A stretch of 64,000 bases of DNA, from NCBI RefSeq assembly GCF_001431405.1, contig NZ_LDJL01000002.1, positions 1 to 64,000 on the forward strand, written 5' to 3'. The notes below the pieces were generated by a model that worked only from the letters and a program-made list of their open reading frames with translations, had not been told where the DNA came from and did not search any database. Position 1 is the stretch's first letter. Every line of letters begins with the position of its first letter. The position numbers and the translations under genes were made by a program. The DNA comes from Pseudoxanthomonas dokdonensis. GTDB lineage: Bacteria > Pseudomonadota > Gammaproteobacteria > Xanthomonadales > Xanthomonadaceae. Positions 54,756 through 63,605 of the stretch are shown here, piece after piece.

Positions 54756-57065
54756 ATGAAGAAGCCTGTTGTTCCCGGAGTTGCCGACTACGACGCGGCC
54801 GCCGGCGGTTGGGGCGCGCTGGGCGCGGTGGCCAGGGCCCTGCAGGGGCAGATGGCGGTCGGCCGCGAGACCGCCGCGTTGCGCCGGGTCAACCAGCCCA
54901 GCGGCTTTGATTGCCCCGGCTGCGCCTGGCCGGATCCGCGCCACACCTCTTCGTTCGAATTCTGCGAGAACGGCGCCAAGGCGGTGGCCTGGGAAGCGAC
55001 TGGCAAGCGGGCCACAGCGGAGTTCTTTGCCGATCATTCATTGGCCGAGCTGTGGCTGTGGAGCGATCACGCGCTGGAGAACCAGGGCCGCCTGACCCAG
55101 CCCATGGCCTACGATGCGGAAAGCGACCGCTACCTGGCGATTACCTGGCAGGACGCCTTCGATCGCATCGGCGCCGCGCTGCGGGCACTGCCACGGGCCG
55201 AGATGGCCGAGTTCTATACCTCCGGCCGGACCTCCAACGAGGCTGCGTTCCTGTACCAGCTGATGGTCCGCGAATTCGGCTGCAACAACTTTCCCGATTG
55301 CTCCAACATGTGCCACGAAGCGACCAGCGTCGGCCTGCCCGCGTCGATTGGCGTCGGCAAGGGCACGGTCACCCTCGCGGACTTCGAACACTGCGACGCA
55401 TTGTTCAGTTTTGGCCACAACCCCGGCACCAATCACCCGCGCATGCTCGGCACGCTGCGCGAAGTCGCCCTGCGCGGGGTGCCGATCGTGGTGGTCAATC
55501 CATTGCGCGAGCGCGGGCTGGAGCGCTTCGTATCGCCGCAACACCCGGCCGAGATGCTGACCGGCAAGGGCACCACGCTGGCGCAGCATTACTACCAGGT
55601 CGGCATCGGCGGTGACCTGGCGTTCCTGAAAGGGATGATGAAAGCGCTGTTCGAGGCCGATGCCGCGGATCTGCAGGGCGGCGGCACCGGGCTGCTGGAC
55701 CGCGGTTTCATTGATGCGCATACCGCAGGCATCGATGCGTTGCGCGCCGATGTGCAGGCCACTAGCTGGTCCAGCATCGAGCAGGCCTGCGGCCTGCCGC
55801 GCACCGAGATCGAAGCCGCCACCCGCCTGTACGCCAATGCCGAACGGGTGATCTTCTGCTACGGCATGGGCATGACCCAGCACCATCAGGGCACCCACAA
55901 CGTGCAGCAGATGTGCAATCTGCTGCTGTTGCGCGGCAACATCGGCCGGCCGGGCGCCGGCATCGCGCCGATCCGCGGCCATTCCAACGTACAGGGCGAC
56001 CGCACCGTCGGCATCACCGAAAAGCCGACGCCGGCCCTGGTCGACGCCATCGAGCGCCGCTTCGGTTTCCGTTTTCCGCTCAGTCATGGCCACGACTCGG
56101 TGCAGGCGGTCAAGGCGATCCGCGATGGTCGCTCGCGTGCGCTGATCTGCATGGGCGGCAACCTGGCCACGGCGATGCCGGACCCGGAGGCGACGATGGC
56201 GGCGATGCGCAAGCTGGATCTGGTGGTGCACGTGGCGACCAAGCTCAACCGCTCGCACCTGATCCCGGCGCGACAGGCGTTGCTGCTGCCGTGCCTGGGG
56301 CGGACCGAGCGCGACCTGCAGGCCAGCGGTCTGCAGTCGGTGACGGTCGAGGATTCGATGTCGATGGTGCATGCCTCCCAGGGCGGCCTGCCGCCGGCCT
56401 CGGAACAACTGCTGTCGGAGCCGGCGATCGTCGCCGGCATCGCCAAGGCCACGCTGCCGGACAGCCGGGTCGACTGGCAGGCGCGGATCGATGACTACGA
56501 TCTGATCCGCGATGACATCGAAGCCGTGTTCCCGCAGTTCCAGGACTACAACCAGCGGATCCGGCAGCCGGGCGGTTTCCGCCTGTACGTCGGCGCGTCG
56601 CAGCGCGACTGGGGTGCGCTGGGCAAAGCCCGCTTCATCGTCGCGCCGGGCCTGCGCGAGGACCCGCCGGCGGCGGCGGAGCTGCTGACAATGACCACCA
56701 TCCGCTCGCACGATCAGTACAACACCACCATCTACGGCTACAACGACCGCTACCGGGGCATCAGTGGTCGCCGCGACGTGGTGTTCCTCAATGCCGGCGA
56801 TCTGCAGCGGCGCGGACTGCGCCACGGTGATCGCATCGACGTGCAGTCGTGCGCGCCCGGCTGCGACGGCAACGACGCCTATCGGGTCGCTGGCTTCACC
56901 GCGGTCGAATACGACATCCCGCCGGGTTCGGCGGCGATGTACTACCCGGAAGGCAATTGCCTGGTGCCGCTGGACAGCCACGACCCGCAATCCGGAACCC
57001 CCGCCTACAAGTCGACGCCGGTGCGGATCACCGCCGCGGCGGTTCCCGACCCGCCCGCGCAGTGA
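54756..57065 (+). CDS. YdeP-like molybdenum oxidoreductase (formate dehydrogenase alpha-type)
   Basis: 769 residues from the ATG at 54756; an open extension to 54444 looks non-coding. The N-terminal Cys group (CPGC at 53-56, FCENG with Cys70) resembles a partial Fe-S ligand set. The Mo-site region has a Cys in NMCHEATSVGLPAS at about residue 186, where formate dehydrogenases carry Cys or selenocysteine. bis-MGD-binding stretches include FSFGHNPGTNHPRM and MGGNLATAMPD. The YdeP family is associated with acid or formate-linked stress, but its reaction is not settled. fdhD is coupled downstream by a GTGA overlap. Confidence 0.88.
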   Translation: MKKPVVPGVADYDAAAGGWGALGAVARALQGQMAVGRETAALRRVNQPSGFDCPGCAWPDPRHTSSFEFCENGAKAVAWEATGKRATAEFFADHSLAELWLWSDHALENQGRLTQPMAYDAESDRYLAITWQDAFDRIGAALRALPRAEMAEFYTSGRTSNEAAFLYQLMVREFGCNNFPDCSNMCHEATSVGLPASIGVGKGTVTLADFEHCDALFSFGHNPGTNHPRMLGTLREVALRGVPIVVVNPLRERGLERFVSPQHPAEMLTGKGTTLAQHYYQVGIGGDLAFLKGMMKALFEADAADLQGGGTGLLDRGFIDAHTAGIDALRADVQATSWSSIEQACGLPRTEIEAATRLYANAERVIFCYGMGMTQHHQGTHNVQQMCNLLLLRGNIGRPGAGIAPIRGHSNVQGDRTVGITEKPTPALVDAIERRFGFRFPLSHGHDSVQAVKAIRDGRSRALICMGGNLATAMPDPEATMAAMRKLDLVVHVATKLNRSHLIPARQALLLPCLGRTERDLQASGLQSVTVEDSMSMVHASQGGLPPASEQLLSEPAIVAGIAKATLPDSRVDWQARIDDYDLIRDDIEAVFPQFQDYNQRIRQPGGFRLYVGASQRDWGALGKARFIVAPGLREDPPAAAELLTMTTIRSHDQYNTTIYGYNDRYRGISGRRDVVFLNAGDLQRRGLRHGDRIDVQSCAPGCDGNDAYRVAGFTAVEYDIPPGSAAMYYPEGNCLVPLDSHDPQSGTPAYKSTPVRITAAAVPDPPAQ

Positions 57066-57871
57066 GCGCCACGGAGGATCCGCTGCGCGGCAAGGTCGCC
57101 CGGCCGCTGCTGGAATGGCGCGACGGAGTGACCAGCGAGCGCGTCGATCAGCTGGCCGAGGAGGTTCCGGTCGCAGTGCGGTTCAATGGCGAGCCGTTCG
57201 CAGTGATGCTGGCGACGCCGGCCGATCTGGAAGACTTCGCCCACGGCTTCGCGCTCAGCGAACGCGGCCTGCGGCCCGGTGACATCCGCCACCTCGAGAT
57301 CCAGCAGGTGGTCGAAGGCATCCTGCTCGACATCCAGACCCACACGCGGTTGCCGGCGGATGGGCGCGGCCAGGACCGCGCAATGCCCGGCCGCAGCGGT
57401 TGCGGCGTCTGCGGCCAGCGCCTGCTCGAGGACGTGATCCAGCGACCGCCGCCGTTGCAGGACACGCTGCGCGTGTGTGCCGACGCCATCCAACGGGCAC
57501 TGGCCAGCCTGCAACAGCAACAACCCTTGAATGCCGCCACCGGCGCCGTGCATGCCGCGGCGTGGGCGGACCCGCAGGGACAACTGCGGCTGGTGCGCGA
57601 GGACGTCGGCCGCCACAACGCGCTCGACAAACTGACGGGCGCAATGCTTCGCCAGGGCATCGACGGTGACAGCGGCTTTGCCCTGGTCAGCAGCCGGGCC
57701 AGTTACGAGATGGTGACCAAAGCAGCACTGGCCGGCATCGGACTGCTGGCCGCGATCTCGGCGCCGACCGCACTGGCGGTGCAACTGGCGGCGGATTGCC
57801 GGCTCACCCTGCTCGGCTTCGTGCGACCGTCACGCATGGTCATCTACAGCCACCCGCAACGGCTGCGATAA
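57062..57871 (+). CDS. fdhD: FdhD, sulfurtransferase for formate dehydrogenase-type enzymes
   Basis: 269 residues from the GTG at 57062, which overlaps the previous stop. Family features are VAVRFNGEPFAVMLATPADLEDFAHGFALSE, the CxxC in SGCGVCG (Cys114 and Cys117), VREDVGRHNALDKLTGA and ALVSSRASYEMVTKAALAGIGLL. FdhD moves sulfur from IscS onto the Mo-bis-MGD cofactor. It is required for formate dehydrogenase activity. Coupling to the YdeP-like gene strongly suggests that enzyme is the client, as no other FDH gene is near. Confidence 0.94.
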   Translation: MSATEDPLRGKVARPLLEWRDGVTSERVDQLAEEVPVAVRFNGEPFAVMLATPADLEDFAHGFALSERGLRPGDIRHLEIQQVVEGILLDIQTHTRLPADGRGQDRAMPGRSGCGVCGQRLLEDVIQRPPPLQDTLRVCADAIQRALASLQQQQPLNAATGAVHAAAWADPQGQLRLVREDVGRHNALDKLTGAMLRQGIDGDSGFALVSSRASYEMVTKAALAGIGLLAAISAPTALAVQLAADCRLTLLGFVRPSRMVIYSHPQRLR

Positions 57872-58228
57872 GCCGGCGCCGCTTGCCCTGCCGCCGATTA
57901 CCCGGCGGCGGCAGCGAGCCGGCTCCGCCCGCGCAAGCGACGGTTCCGTTCAGTTTCGAGCGGGCTCAATGCCGCTGCCAGCATCCCGCTGCCTGCTGCC
58001 GGGCTCGCCCGTGGGCAGCGTCCGGCGGCCGCCACGATGGCTTGCGTTCGCTGCGATGCAACAAATATTTAACGGCTAAAAACCTTTCAAATCAATCATA
58101 TACGGCATTGTCGCATTCAAGTTGACAACGCTGTCAATTGGGCGTCAAATGCCGCAGCACGATGGCTGTCCTGCGGACAACCAGTTCCACACAACTCAGA
58201 TTTCGCGAATTCCGGGGAGGGAAGTTCC
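57872..58228. other. 357-base intergenic region in front of the TonB-dependent receptor
   Basis: No gene or RNA found. The first part is GC-rich and can fold into a nested hairpin (outer AGCCGGC/GCCGGCT at 57871-57877 and 57918-57924; inner CTGCCGCCG/CGGCGGCAG), which lacks a T-run. The second part, from about 58050, is AT-rich compared with its surroundings and carries the LacI-type dyad and probably the receptor promoter. Confidence 0.6.
58122..58137. promoter_or_regulatory. LacI-type operator candidate upstream of the receptor gene
   Basis: TTGACAACGCTGTCAA, two 8-base halves (TTGACAAC and GCTGTCAA) matching at 7 of 8 positions around a central CG, the form typical of LacI-family operators. 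TTGACA could also serve as a -35 box, which would let a repressor block it. No LacI-type gene is in the window. Confidence 0.5.
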
Positions 58229-61200
58229 ATGAACAAGCTGCACCACGTACCCAAGAAGCGCCTGCTGACCAGCGCCCTGATGATGGCCCTGGCCGGTCCG
58301 GCCTTTGCCCAGTCGGCCGATCCGTTGCAGGCCACGTCCACTGCCGAAACCGATGCGACCACGCTGGACACGGTGACCGTCACCGGTATCCGCGCCAGCC
58401 TGTCGCAGTCGATGAACCTCAAGCGCGACTCGCAGGGTGTCGTCGACGGCATCGTCGCCGAAGACATCGGCAAGTTTCCCGACACCAACCTGGCCGAGTC
58501 GCTGCAGCGCATCTCCGGCGTCTCGATCGACCGCGTCAATGGCGAAGGCTCCAAGGTCACCGTCCGCGGCATCGGCCCGGACTTCAATCTGGTGCTGTTG
58601 AACGGCCGGCAGATGCCGGCATCGACGATCATGGACGCCGGTCCGTCCAACTCGCGCGCCTTTGATTTCGCCAACCTGGCGTCCGAATCGATTTCCGAAG
58701 TCGACGTCTACAAGACCAGCCGCGCCAGCATCCCGACCGGCGGCATCGGTGCCACCATCGACATCCGCACCGCACGTCCGCTGGACACCCCCGGCATGCG
58801 CGCCAACATCGGCGTCAAGGGCGTCTGGGACACCTCCGACGACAACCTGCCCAATTCGCTGCAGGGCGAGGACGTGACCCCGGAAGTGTCCGGCATCTTC
58901 AGCAACACCTATGCCGACGGCAAGTTCGGCGTGGCGCTGTCGGGCAGCTACCAGGAGCGCGACTACGGTTTCAGCCAGGTCTCGGTCGGCAACGGCTGGA
59001 AGACCTTCCGTGGCGATGAGAACAACTGGGGTGCGATTCCGCAGCCGGGCGCACCGGGTTCGGAGAACATCACCAACCGCCCCGACCCGGATGATGTCTA
59101 TTCGGTACCGCAGAACCTCAACTACAACATCAACGGCGTCCAGCGCCAGCGCACCAACGGCCTGTTGACGCTGCAGTTCGCGCCGACCGACACCCTGACC
59201 GCGACCCTGGATTACGCCTACTCGGAAAACAAGATCCAGACCCAGCGCAACGAAATGTCGGTGTGGTTCAACTTCGGTCCGTCGGTCAGCTCCTGGACCG
59301 ATGGCCCGGTCGCCGGCCCCAACCTGTATTCGGAAATCATCGACGCCGCCAACAGCGACGCCGCGTACGGTGGCGGGCAGAATGCGACCAAGACCGAAGG
59401 CAAGTCGCTGGCGTTCAACCTCGAGTGGCGCCCCAGCGACAACCTCAACCTGTACTTCGACTACCACAACTCCAGCTCCGAGACCGGCGCCGACAGTCCG
59501 CTGGGTTCCAGCGGCGTGCTCGGCACCGCCGGCTTCTTCCGCGGCACCACCTCGGTCGATTTCTCCGGTGACCTGCCGTTGTTGAACATGGGCCTGCCGG
59601 CCGGCACCACCGCCATCGACGCGTCGAAGATGATGGTCAGCGGTTCCTCGTTCCGCAACAGCTACATGAAGTCGGAAGTCGAACAGAGCCAGTTCGGTGG
59701 CGATCTGTACTTCGAGGGCGGATCCAAGCTCGACTTCGGCGTCGGCTATACCGAAGTCAACAACCGTTCGGCCTACTCCAACGTGCAGCTCGATACCTGG
59801 GGCGGCGCGACCAATCCGGGCGACTATCCGGATGAAGTCTGGCAGCTGGATCACATGGGCCAGTACTTCGATCAGTTCTCCGGCCACAACGATCCGTTCT
59901 TCACCGATTCGTTCTTCATCTGGGACTTCGACACCGTCCGCCAGCTGGCCGAGGATGCCTGGGTCCGCGCCGGCAACGACGCCGCCGACTATCGCGCCTC
60001 GTCCGAGTTCACCACCGATCGCCGGGTCACCGAAAAGTCGAAGAGCGCCTTCGCCCAGTGGAGCAACACCTGGGACTGGAGCATGCCGTTCAGTGCCGCG
60101 GTCGGCGTGCGTTACGAAAAGACCAGCGTCAGCGCCGAAGCGCTGGTGCCGACCGCTACCGCCATCTCCTGGGGTTCGGCCAACGAGCTCAACCTGGTGC
60201 TGTCGGATCCGCAGTTCAGCCACCTGAGCGGCGAATACAGCTACATCCTGCCCAGCGTGGACCTGGCGCTGGACGTCACCGACACGGTCAAGCTGCGCGG
60301 CAGCTACAGCGAAACCATCGGTCGTCCGGGCTGGGGTGACATCCAGGGCGGCCAGACCCTGGACAGCATCGTCCGCGTCGATGGCGGCACCGGTTCGCTC
60401 GGCAACCCGCAACTGGAACCGCTGCTGTCGCACAACTTCGACCTGTCGCTGGAGTGGTACTACGGTGAATCCAGCTATATCTCGGCCGGCTTCTTCCGCA
60501 AGAACATCGACAACTACATCGGCACCACCCAGGTCATCGATGTCGGCGGCAGCGACGGCGCCACCCCGTTCAACCTGCACACGCCGGTCGGCGGCGCCTA
60601 CTGGAACGAGGCGCTGGCCTCGGGTTGCGGCACTACCGACAACGTCTGCATCCGCAACTACATCTTCGACAACCACAACGGCGATCCGGGCGTGACCCAG
60701 ACCGGCACCGACGATACCGGCGCACGTACCGGCACCATCGTCGGCCAGCCGGGCGATCCGCTGGCGGATTTCCGCATCAGCACCCCGGCCAACCAGAAGT
60801 CGGCGTCGCTGGATGGCTGGGAATTCAACCTGCAGCACGTGTTCGGCCAGAGTGGTTTCGGCTTTGCCGCCAACTACACCATCGTCGATTCCGGCCTGAC
60901 CTACGACAACCGGATCATCGGCCAGCAGTTCGCGCTGGAAGGGCTGAGCGATTCGGCCAACTTCGTCGGCTTCTACGACAAGGGTCCGTGGCAGATCCGC
61001 GCCGCGTACAACTGGCGTGACGAGTTCCTGTCCGGCCGCTTCGACGGCGGTGGCCCGAACCCGAACTACACCGAGCCCTACGGCCAGTTGGACATGAACG
61101 TCAGCTACACGTTCAACGAGCGCCTGACCCTGTCGGTCGAAGGCATCAACATCACCGACGAGACCCAGCGCATCCACGGCCGCAACAAGAACCAGGTGCT

Positions 61201-61255
61201 GTACGCCACCCAGACCGGCGCGCGTTATATGCTGGGCCTGCGCTACAAGTTCTGA
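58229..61255 (+). CDS. TonB-dependent outer-membrane receptor
   Basis: 1008 residues. A signal peptide (ending PAFA) precedes a TonB box-like TLDTVTVTG. The plug domain has AEDIGKFPDTNLAESLQRISGVSIDR and VTVRGIGPDFNLVLLNGRQM, and a 22-strand beta-barrel ends in LGLRYKF. The plug pattern belongs to the large family of carbohydrate- or peptide-associated receptors expanded in xanthomonads and Caulobacter. It is not a siderophore-type signature. The substrate is unknown. It is the first gene of the receptor-halogenase-SapC-cupin cluster, with a terminator after it. Confidence 0.94.
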   Translation: MNKLHHVPKKRLLTSALMMALAGPAFAQSADPLQATSTAETDATTLDTVTVTGIRASLSQSMNLKRDSQGVVDGIVAEDIGKFPDTNLAESLQRISGVSIDRVNGEGSKVTVRGIGPDFNLVLLNGRQMPASTIMDAGPSNSRAFDFANLASESISEVDVYKTSRASIPTGGIGATIDIRTARPLDTPGMRANIGVKGVWDTSDDNLPNSLQGEDVTPEVSGIFSNTYADGKFGVALSGSYQERDYGFSQVSVGNGWKTFRGDENNWGAIPQPGAPGSENITNRPDPDDVYSVPQNLNYNINGVQRQRTNGLLTLQFAPTDTLTATLDYAYSENKIQTQRNEMSVWFNFGPSVSSWTDGPVAGPNLYSEIIDAANSDAAYGGGQNATKTEGKSLAFNLEWRPSDNLNLYFDYHNSSSETGADSPLGSSGVLGTAGFFRGTTSVDFSGDLPLLNMGLPAGTTAIDASKMMVSGSSFRNSYMKSEVEQSQFGGDLYFEGGSKLDFGVGYTEVNNRSAYSNVQLDTWGGATNPGDYPDEVWQLDHMGQYFDQFSGHNDPFFTDSFFIWDFDTVRQLAEDAWVRAGNDAADYRASSEFTTDRRVTEKSKSAFAQWSNTWDWSMPFSAAVGVRYEKTSVSAEALVPTATAISWGSANELNLVLSDPQFSHLSGEYSYILPSVDLALDVTDTVKLRGSYSETIGRPGWGDIQGGQTLDSIVRVDGGTGSLGNPQLEPLLSHNFDLSLEWYYGESSYISAGFFRKNIDNYIGTTQVIDVGGSDGATPFNLHTPVGGAYWNEALASGCGTTDNVCIRNYIFDNHNGDPGVTQTGTDDTGARTGTIVGQPGDPLADFRISTPANQKSASLDGWEFNLQHVFGQSGFGFAANYTIVDSGLTYDNRIIGQQFALEGLSDSANFVGFYDKGPWQIRAAYNWRDEFLSGRFDGGGPNPNYTEPYGQLDMNVSYTFNERLTLSVEGINITDETQRIHGRNKNQVLYATQTGARYMLGLRYKF

Positions 61256-61299
61256 CGGCAGGCAACAACCGTGCCCTGCGCGCGAGCGCATGGCACAAG

Positions 61300-61331
61300 G
61301 AGCCGCTGGAGGTTGCAGCGGCTCTTTTTTT
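61300..61331 (+). terminator. Intrinsic terminator after the receptor gene
   Basis: GAGCCGCTG (61300-61308), a 7-base loop and CAGCGGCTC (61316-61324) form a 9-bp stem followed by seven T (61325-61331). It lies 45 bases after the receptor stop and 22 before the halogenase start, so the downstream genes need read-through or their own promoter. Confidence 0.9.
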
Positions 61332-61352
61332 GGTGGGTCGGGAGTTCGGCAA

Positions 61353-62891
61353 GTGGATGCAGTACGTTCTATCGTGATCGTCGGCGGCGGTACCGCCGGC
61401 TGGCTGACCGCCGCGGTGCTGGCCGCGCGGCATGGTCCGGCCGGCATCGGCGTGACCGTGGTCGAATCGCCGGACGTGGCCACAATTGGCGTCGGCGAAG
61501 GTACCTGGCCGACGATGCGCGACACGCTGCACAGCATCGGCGTGTCGGAAACCGATTTCCTGCGCCAGTGCGATGCCTCGTTCAAGCAGGGCTCGCTGTT
61601 CCGTGGCTGGGTCGATGGCCAGCCCGGCGATCAGTATCTGCATCCGTTCGTGCTGCCGCACGGACATACCGAAACCAACCTGGTTGACGGCTGGCTGGCC
61701 AGCGGTGGCGATGTCGCATTCGCGGATCTGGTCAGCTTCCAGCCGCATCTGTGCGCGCGCGGCAAAGCGCCCAAGCAGGCGTCGACGCCGGAATTCGCGG
61801 CGGTCGCCAATTACGCCTACCACCTGGATGCCGGCAGGTTCGCCACCTTCCTGCGCCAGCACTGCACCGACAAGCTGGGCGTGAGCCACGTCGCCGACCA
61901 CGTGCTGGCGATCCACGCCGCCGACAACGGCGACATCGATGCGTTGCAGCTGAAATCCGGCGGCGCGCTGCACGGTGATCTGTTCATCGACTGCACCGGC
62001 ATGCAGTCGCTGCTGCTCGGCCAGCACTACGGCGTGGCACTGATCGAACAGAAGCATGTGCTGTTCAACGACCGCGCGCTGGCGGTGCAGGTGCCCTACC
62101 GCGACCCCGGCCAGGAAATCGCCTCGCAGACCATCTCGACCGCCCGGCAAAGCGGCTGGATCTGGGACATCGGCCTGCCCAGCCGGCGCGGCATTGGCCA
62201 TGTTTATTCCAGCGCCCATTGCGACGACGCCGCGGCCGAGCAGGCGCTGCTGCGCTATCTGCACGAGCACGGCGCGCCGGATGACCTGCCGACACCGCGC
62301 AAGCTGTCGTTCCAGCCCGGCTACCGGCAACGCTTCTGGCACCGCAACTGCGTCGCCATCGGCTTGTCGGCCGGTTTCATCGAACCGCTGGAAGCATCGG
62401 CGATTGCGCTGGTGGAACTGTCGGCGGCCATGCTCGCCGATCGCCTGCCGGCCGACCGCGCGGAGATGGATCTGCTGGCGCGGCGCTTCAATGACTGCTT
62501 CGAGTATCGCTGGCAGCGGGTCATCGAATTCCTCAAGCTGCATTACCTGCTCAGCCGACGCCAGGACAGCGATTTCTGGCGTGAAAATCGCCGGCCGGAG
62601 GGCATCCCGCCACGGCTGCAGGAGCAACTGCTGCTGTGGCGTCACCATCCGCCATCGCGACATGACTTCAACCAGGTCGAGGAAGTCTTTCCTTCGGCCA
62701 GCTACCAGTACATCCTGTACGGCATGGGATTCATGCCGCAGACCAAGGTCGATGCCTCATCGGCGGCGGTGCGCAAGGCGCAGGACTACTTCCGTGAAGC
62801 CGCGGCACTGGCCGCGCGCATGATCCCGGCCCTGCCGGGCAATCGCGCGCTGCTCGAGCACGTGCAACAGCAACGACTACCCAGGATCTGA
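61353..62891 (+). CDS. Flavin-dependent (tryptophan-type) halogenase family protein
   Basis: 512 residues from the GTG at 61353, which has GGGAG eight bases upstream. The FAD motif IVIVGGGTAGW is at the N-terminus. IGVGEGTWPTMRDTL follows, and Lys78 in ASFKQGSLF is a candidate for the catalytic lysine. A Trp-x-Trp motif appears as GWIWDIGLP (Trp269, Trp271) instead of the strict WxWxIP. NCVAIGLSAGFIEPLEASA is the late FAD-side segment. Family members convert flavin hypochlorous or hypobromous acid chemistry into halogenation of indoles. The natural substrate of receptor-linked members is unknown. Confidence 0.9.
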   Translation: MDAVRSIVIVGGGTAGWLTAAVLAARHGPAGIGVTVVESPDVATIGVGEGTWPTMRDTLHSIGVSETDFLRQCDASFKQGSLFRGWVDGQPGDQYLHPFVLPHGHTETNLVDGWLASGGDVAFADLVSFQPHLCARGKAPKQASTPEFAAVANYAYHLDAGRFATFLRQHCTDKLGVSHVADHVLAIHAADNGDIDALQLKSGGALHGDLFIDCTGMQSLLLGQHYGVALIEQKHVLFNDRALAVQVPYRDPGQEIASQTISTARQSGWIWDIGLPSRRGIGHVYSSAHCDDAAAEQALLRYLHEHGAPDDLPTPRKLSFQPGYRQRFWHRNCVAIGLSAGFIEPLEASAIALVELSAAMLADRLPADRAEMDLLARRFNDCFEYRWQRVIEFLKLHYLLSRRQDSDFWRENRRPEGIPPRLQEQLLLWRHHPPSRHDFNQVEEVFPSASYQYILYGMGFMPQTKVDASSAAVRKAQDYFREAAALAARMIPALPGNRALLEHVQQQRLPRI

Positions 62892-62894
62892 CCC

Positions 62895-63605
62895 ATGCCC
62901 AACAGCGTTCTGCTCAACAACATCGATCACAAGGATCTGCGCGTGGTGACCCGCCACGGTGCTGGCCTGGGTGATGCGGTGATGTCCTCGATCACCTTTC
63001 CCGGCGAATTCCGCAGCGTGCAGACCCACTACCCGATCGTGTTCGCCAAGCAGGCCGACGGCAGCTTCCAGGCGCTGGCATTGTTCGGCTTCGAGCAGGG
63101 CCAGAACCTGTTCCTGCAGGGCGACCGCTGGGATGCCAGCTACCTGCCGATGGCGGTGGAGCGGCAGCCCTTCATGATCGGCCGCAACGGCGAGGCCCTG
63201 CAGGTGCACGTGGACATCGATCATCCGCGCATCCGCCAGGCCGATGGCGACGGCGAGGCGGTGTTCCGCGAACACGGCGGCACCAGCGAATACCTGGAAC
63301 ACATCAACTCCCTGTTGCTGGCGCTGCACCAGGGCCTGCAGGATTCAAGCGCGTTCGTCGCCAGCCTGCTGCAGCACGATCTGCTGGAATCGTTCGTGCT
63401 GGACGTGCAGCTGGATGACGGTTCCGATCATCGCCTGGCCGGTTTCTACACCATCAATGAAGAAAAGCTGGCGGCGCTGGAAGCGCAGGTGCTGGCCGAG
63501 CTGCATCGCGCCGGTCACCTGCAGGCGATCTACATGGTGATGGCGTCGCTGTCCAACTTCCGCCTGCTGATCGACCGCATGAACCATCGCCGTGCCAGCC
63601 ATTGA
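62895..63605 (+). CDS. SapC family protein
   Basis: 236 residues, starting three bases after the halogenase stop. It fits the SapC-like family: FRSVQTHYPIVFAKQADGSFQALALFGFEQGQNLF near the N-terminus and INEEKLAALEAQVLAELH in the second half. No signal peptide or membrane helix is seen, so it is probably cytoplasmic. The name comes from an S-layer-linked context, and the molecular role is unknown. In this genomic setting it recurs with TonB-dependent receptors and halogenases. Its stop overlaps the next gene by 14 bases. Confidence 0.87.
   Translation: MPNSVLLNNIDHKDLRVVTRHGAGLGDAVMSSITFPGEFRSVQTHYPIVFAKQADGSFQALALFGFEQGQNLFLQGDRWDASYLPMAVERQPFMIGRNGEALQVHVDIDHPRIRQADGDGEAVFREHGGTSEYLEHINSLLLALHQGLQDSSAFVASLLQHDLLESFVLDVQLDDGSDHRLAGFYTINEEKLAALEAQVLAELHRAGHLQAIYMVMASLSNFRLLIDRMNHRRASH

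Noticed and set aside
55038-56990. A 650-codon open frame on the minus strand opposite the YdeP-like gene
   Set aside because: It has no recognisable motif and a His/Arg/Gln-rich translation. The plus-strand reading has the Cys and cofactor motifs.
57871-57924. Large nested hairpin after fdhD as an intrinsic terminator
   Set aside because: It has no T-run and overlaps the fdhD stop codon. It may simply reflect GC-rich self-complementarity, so it is described only within the intergenic entry.
58196-61585. A 1129-codon open frame on the minus strand opposite the TonB-dependent receptor
   Set aside because: It mirrors the receptor gene, and its translation is rich in Ala/Val/Gly/Asp/Arg without domain motifs. 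Long antisense frames are expected in high-GC coding DNA. The receptor has a signal peptide, plug motifs and a ribosome-site context.
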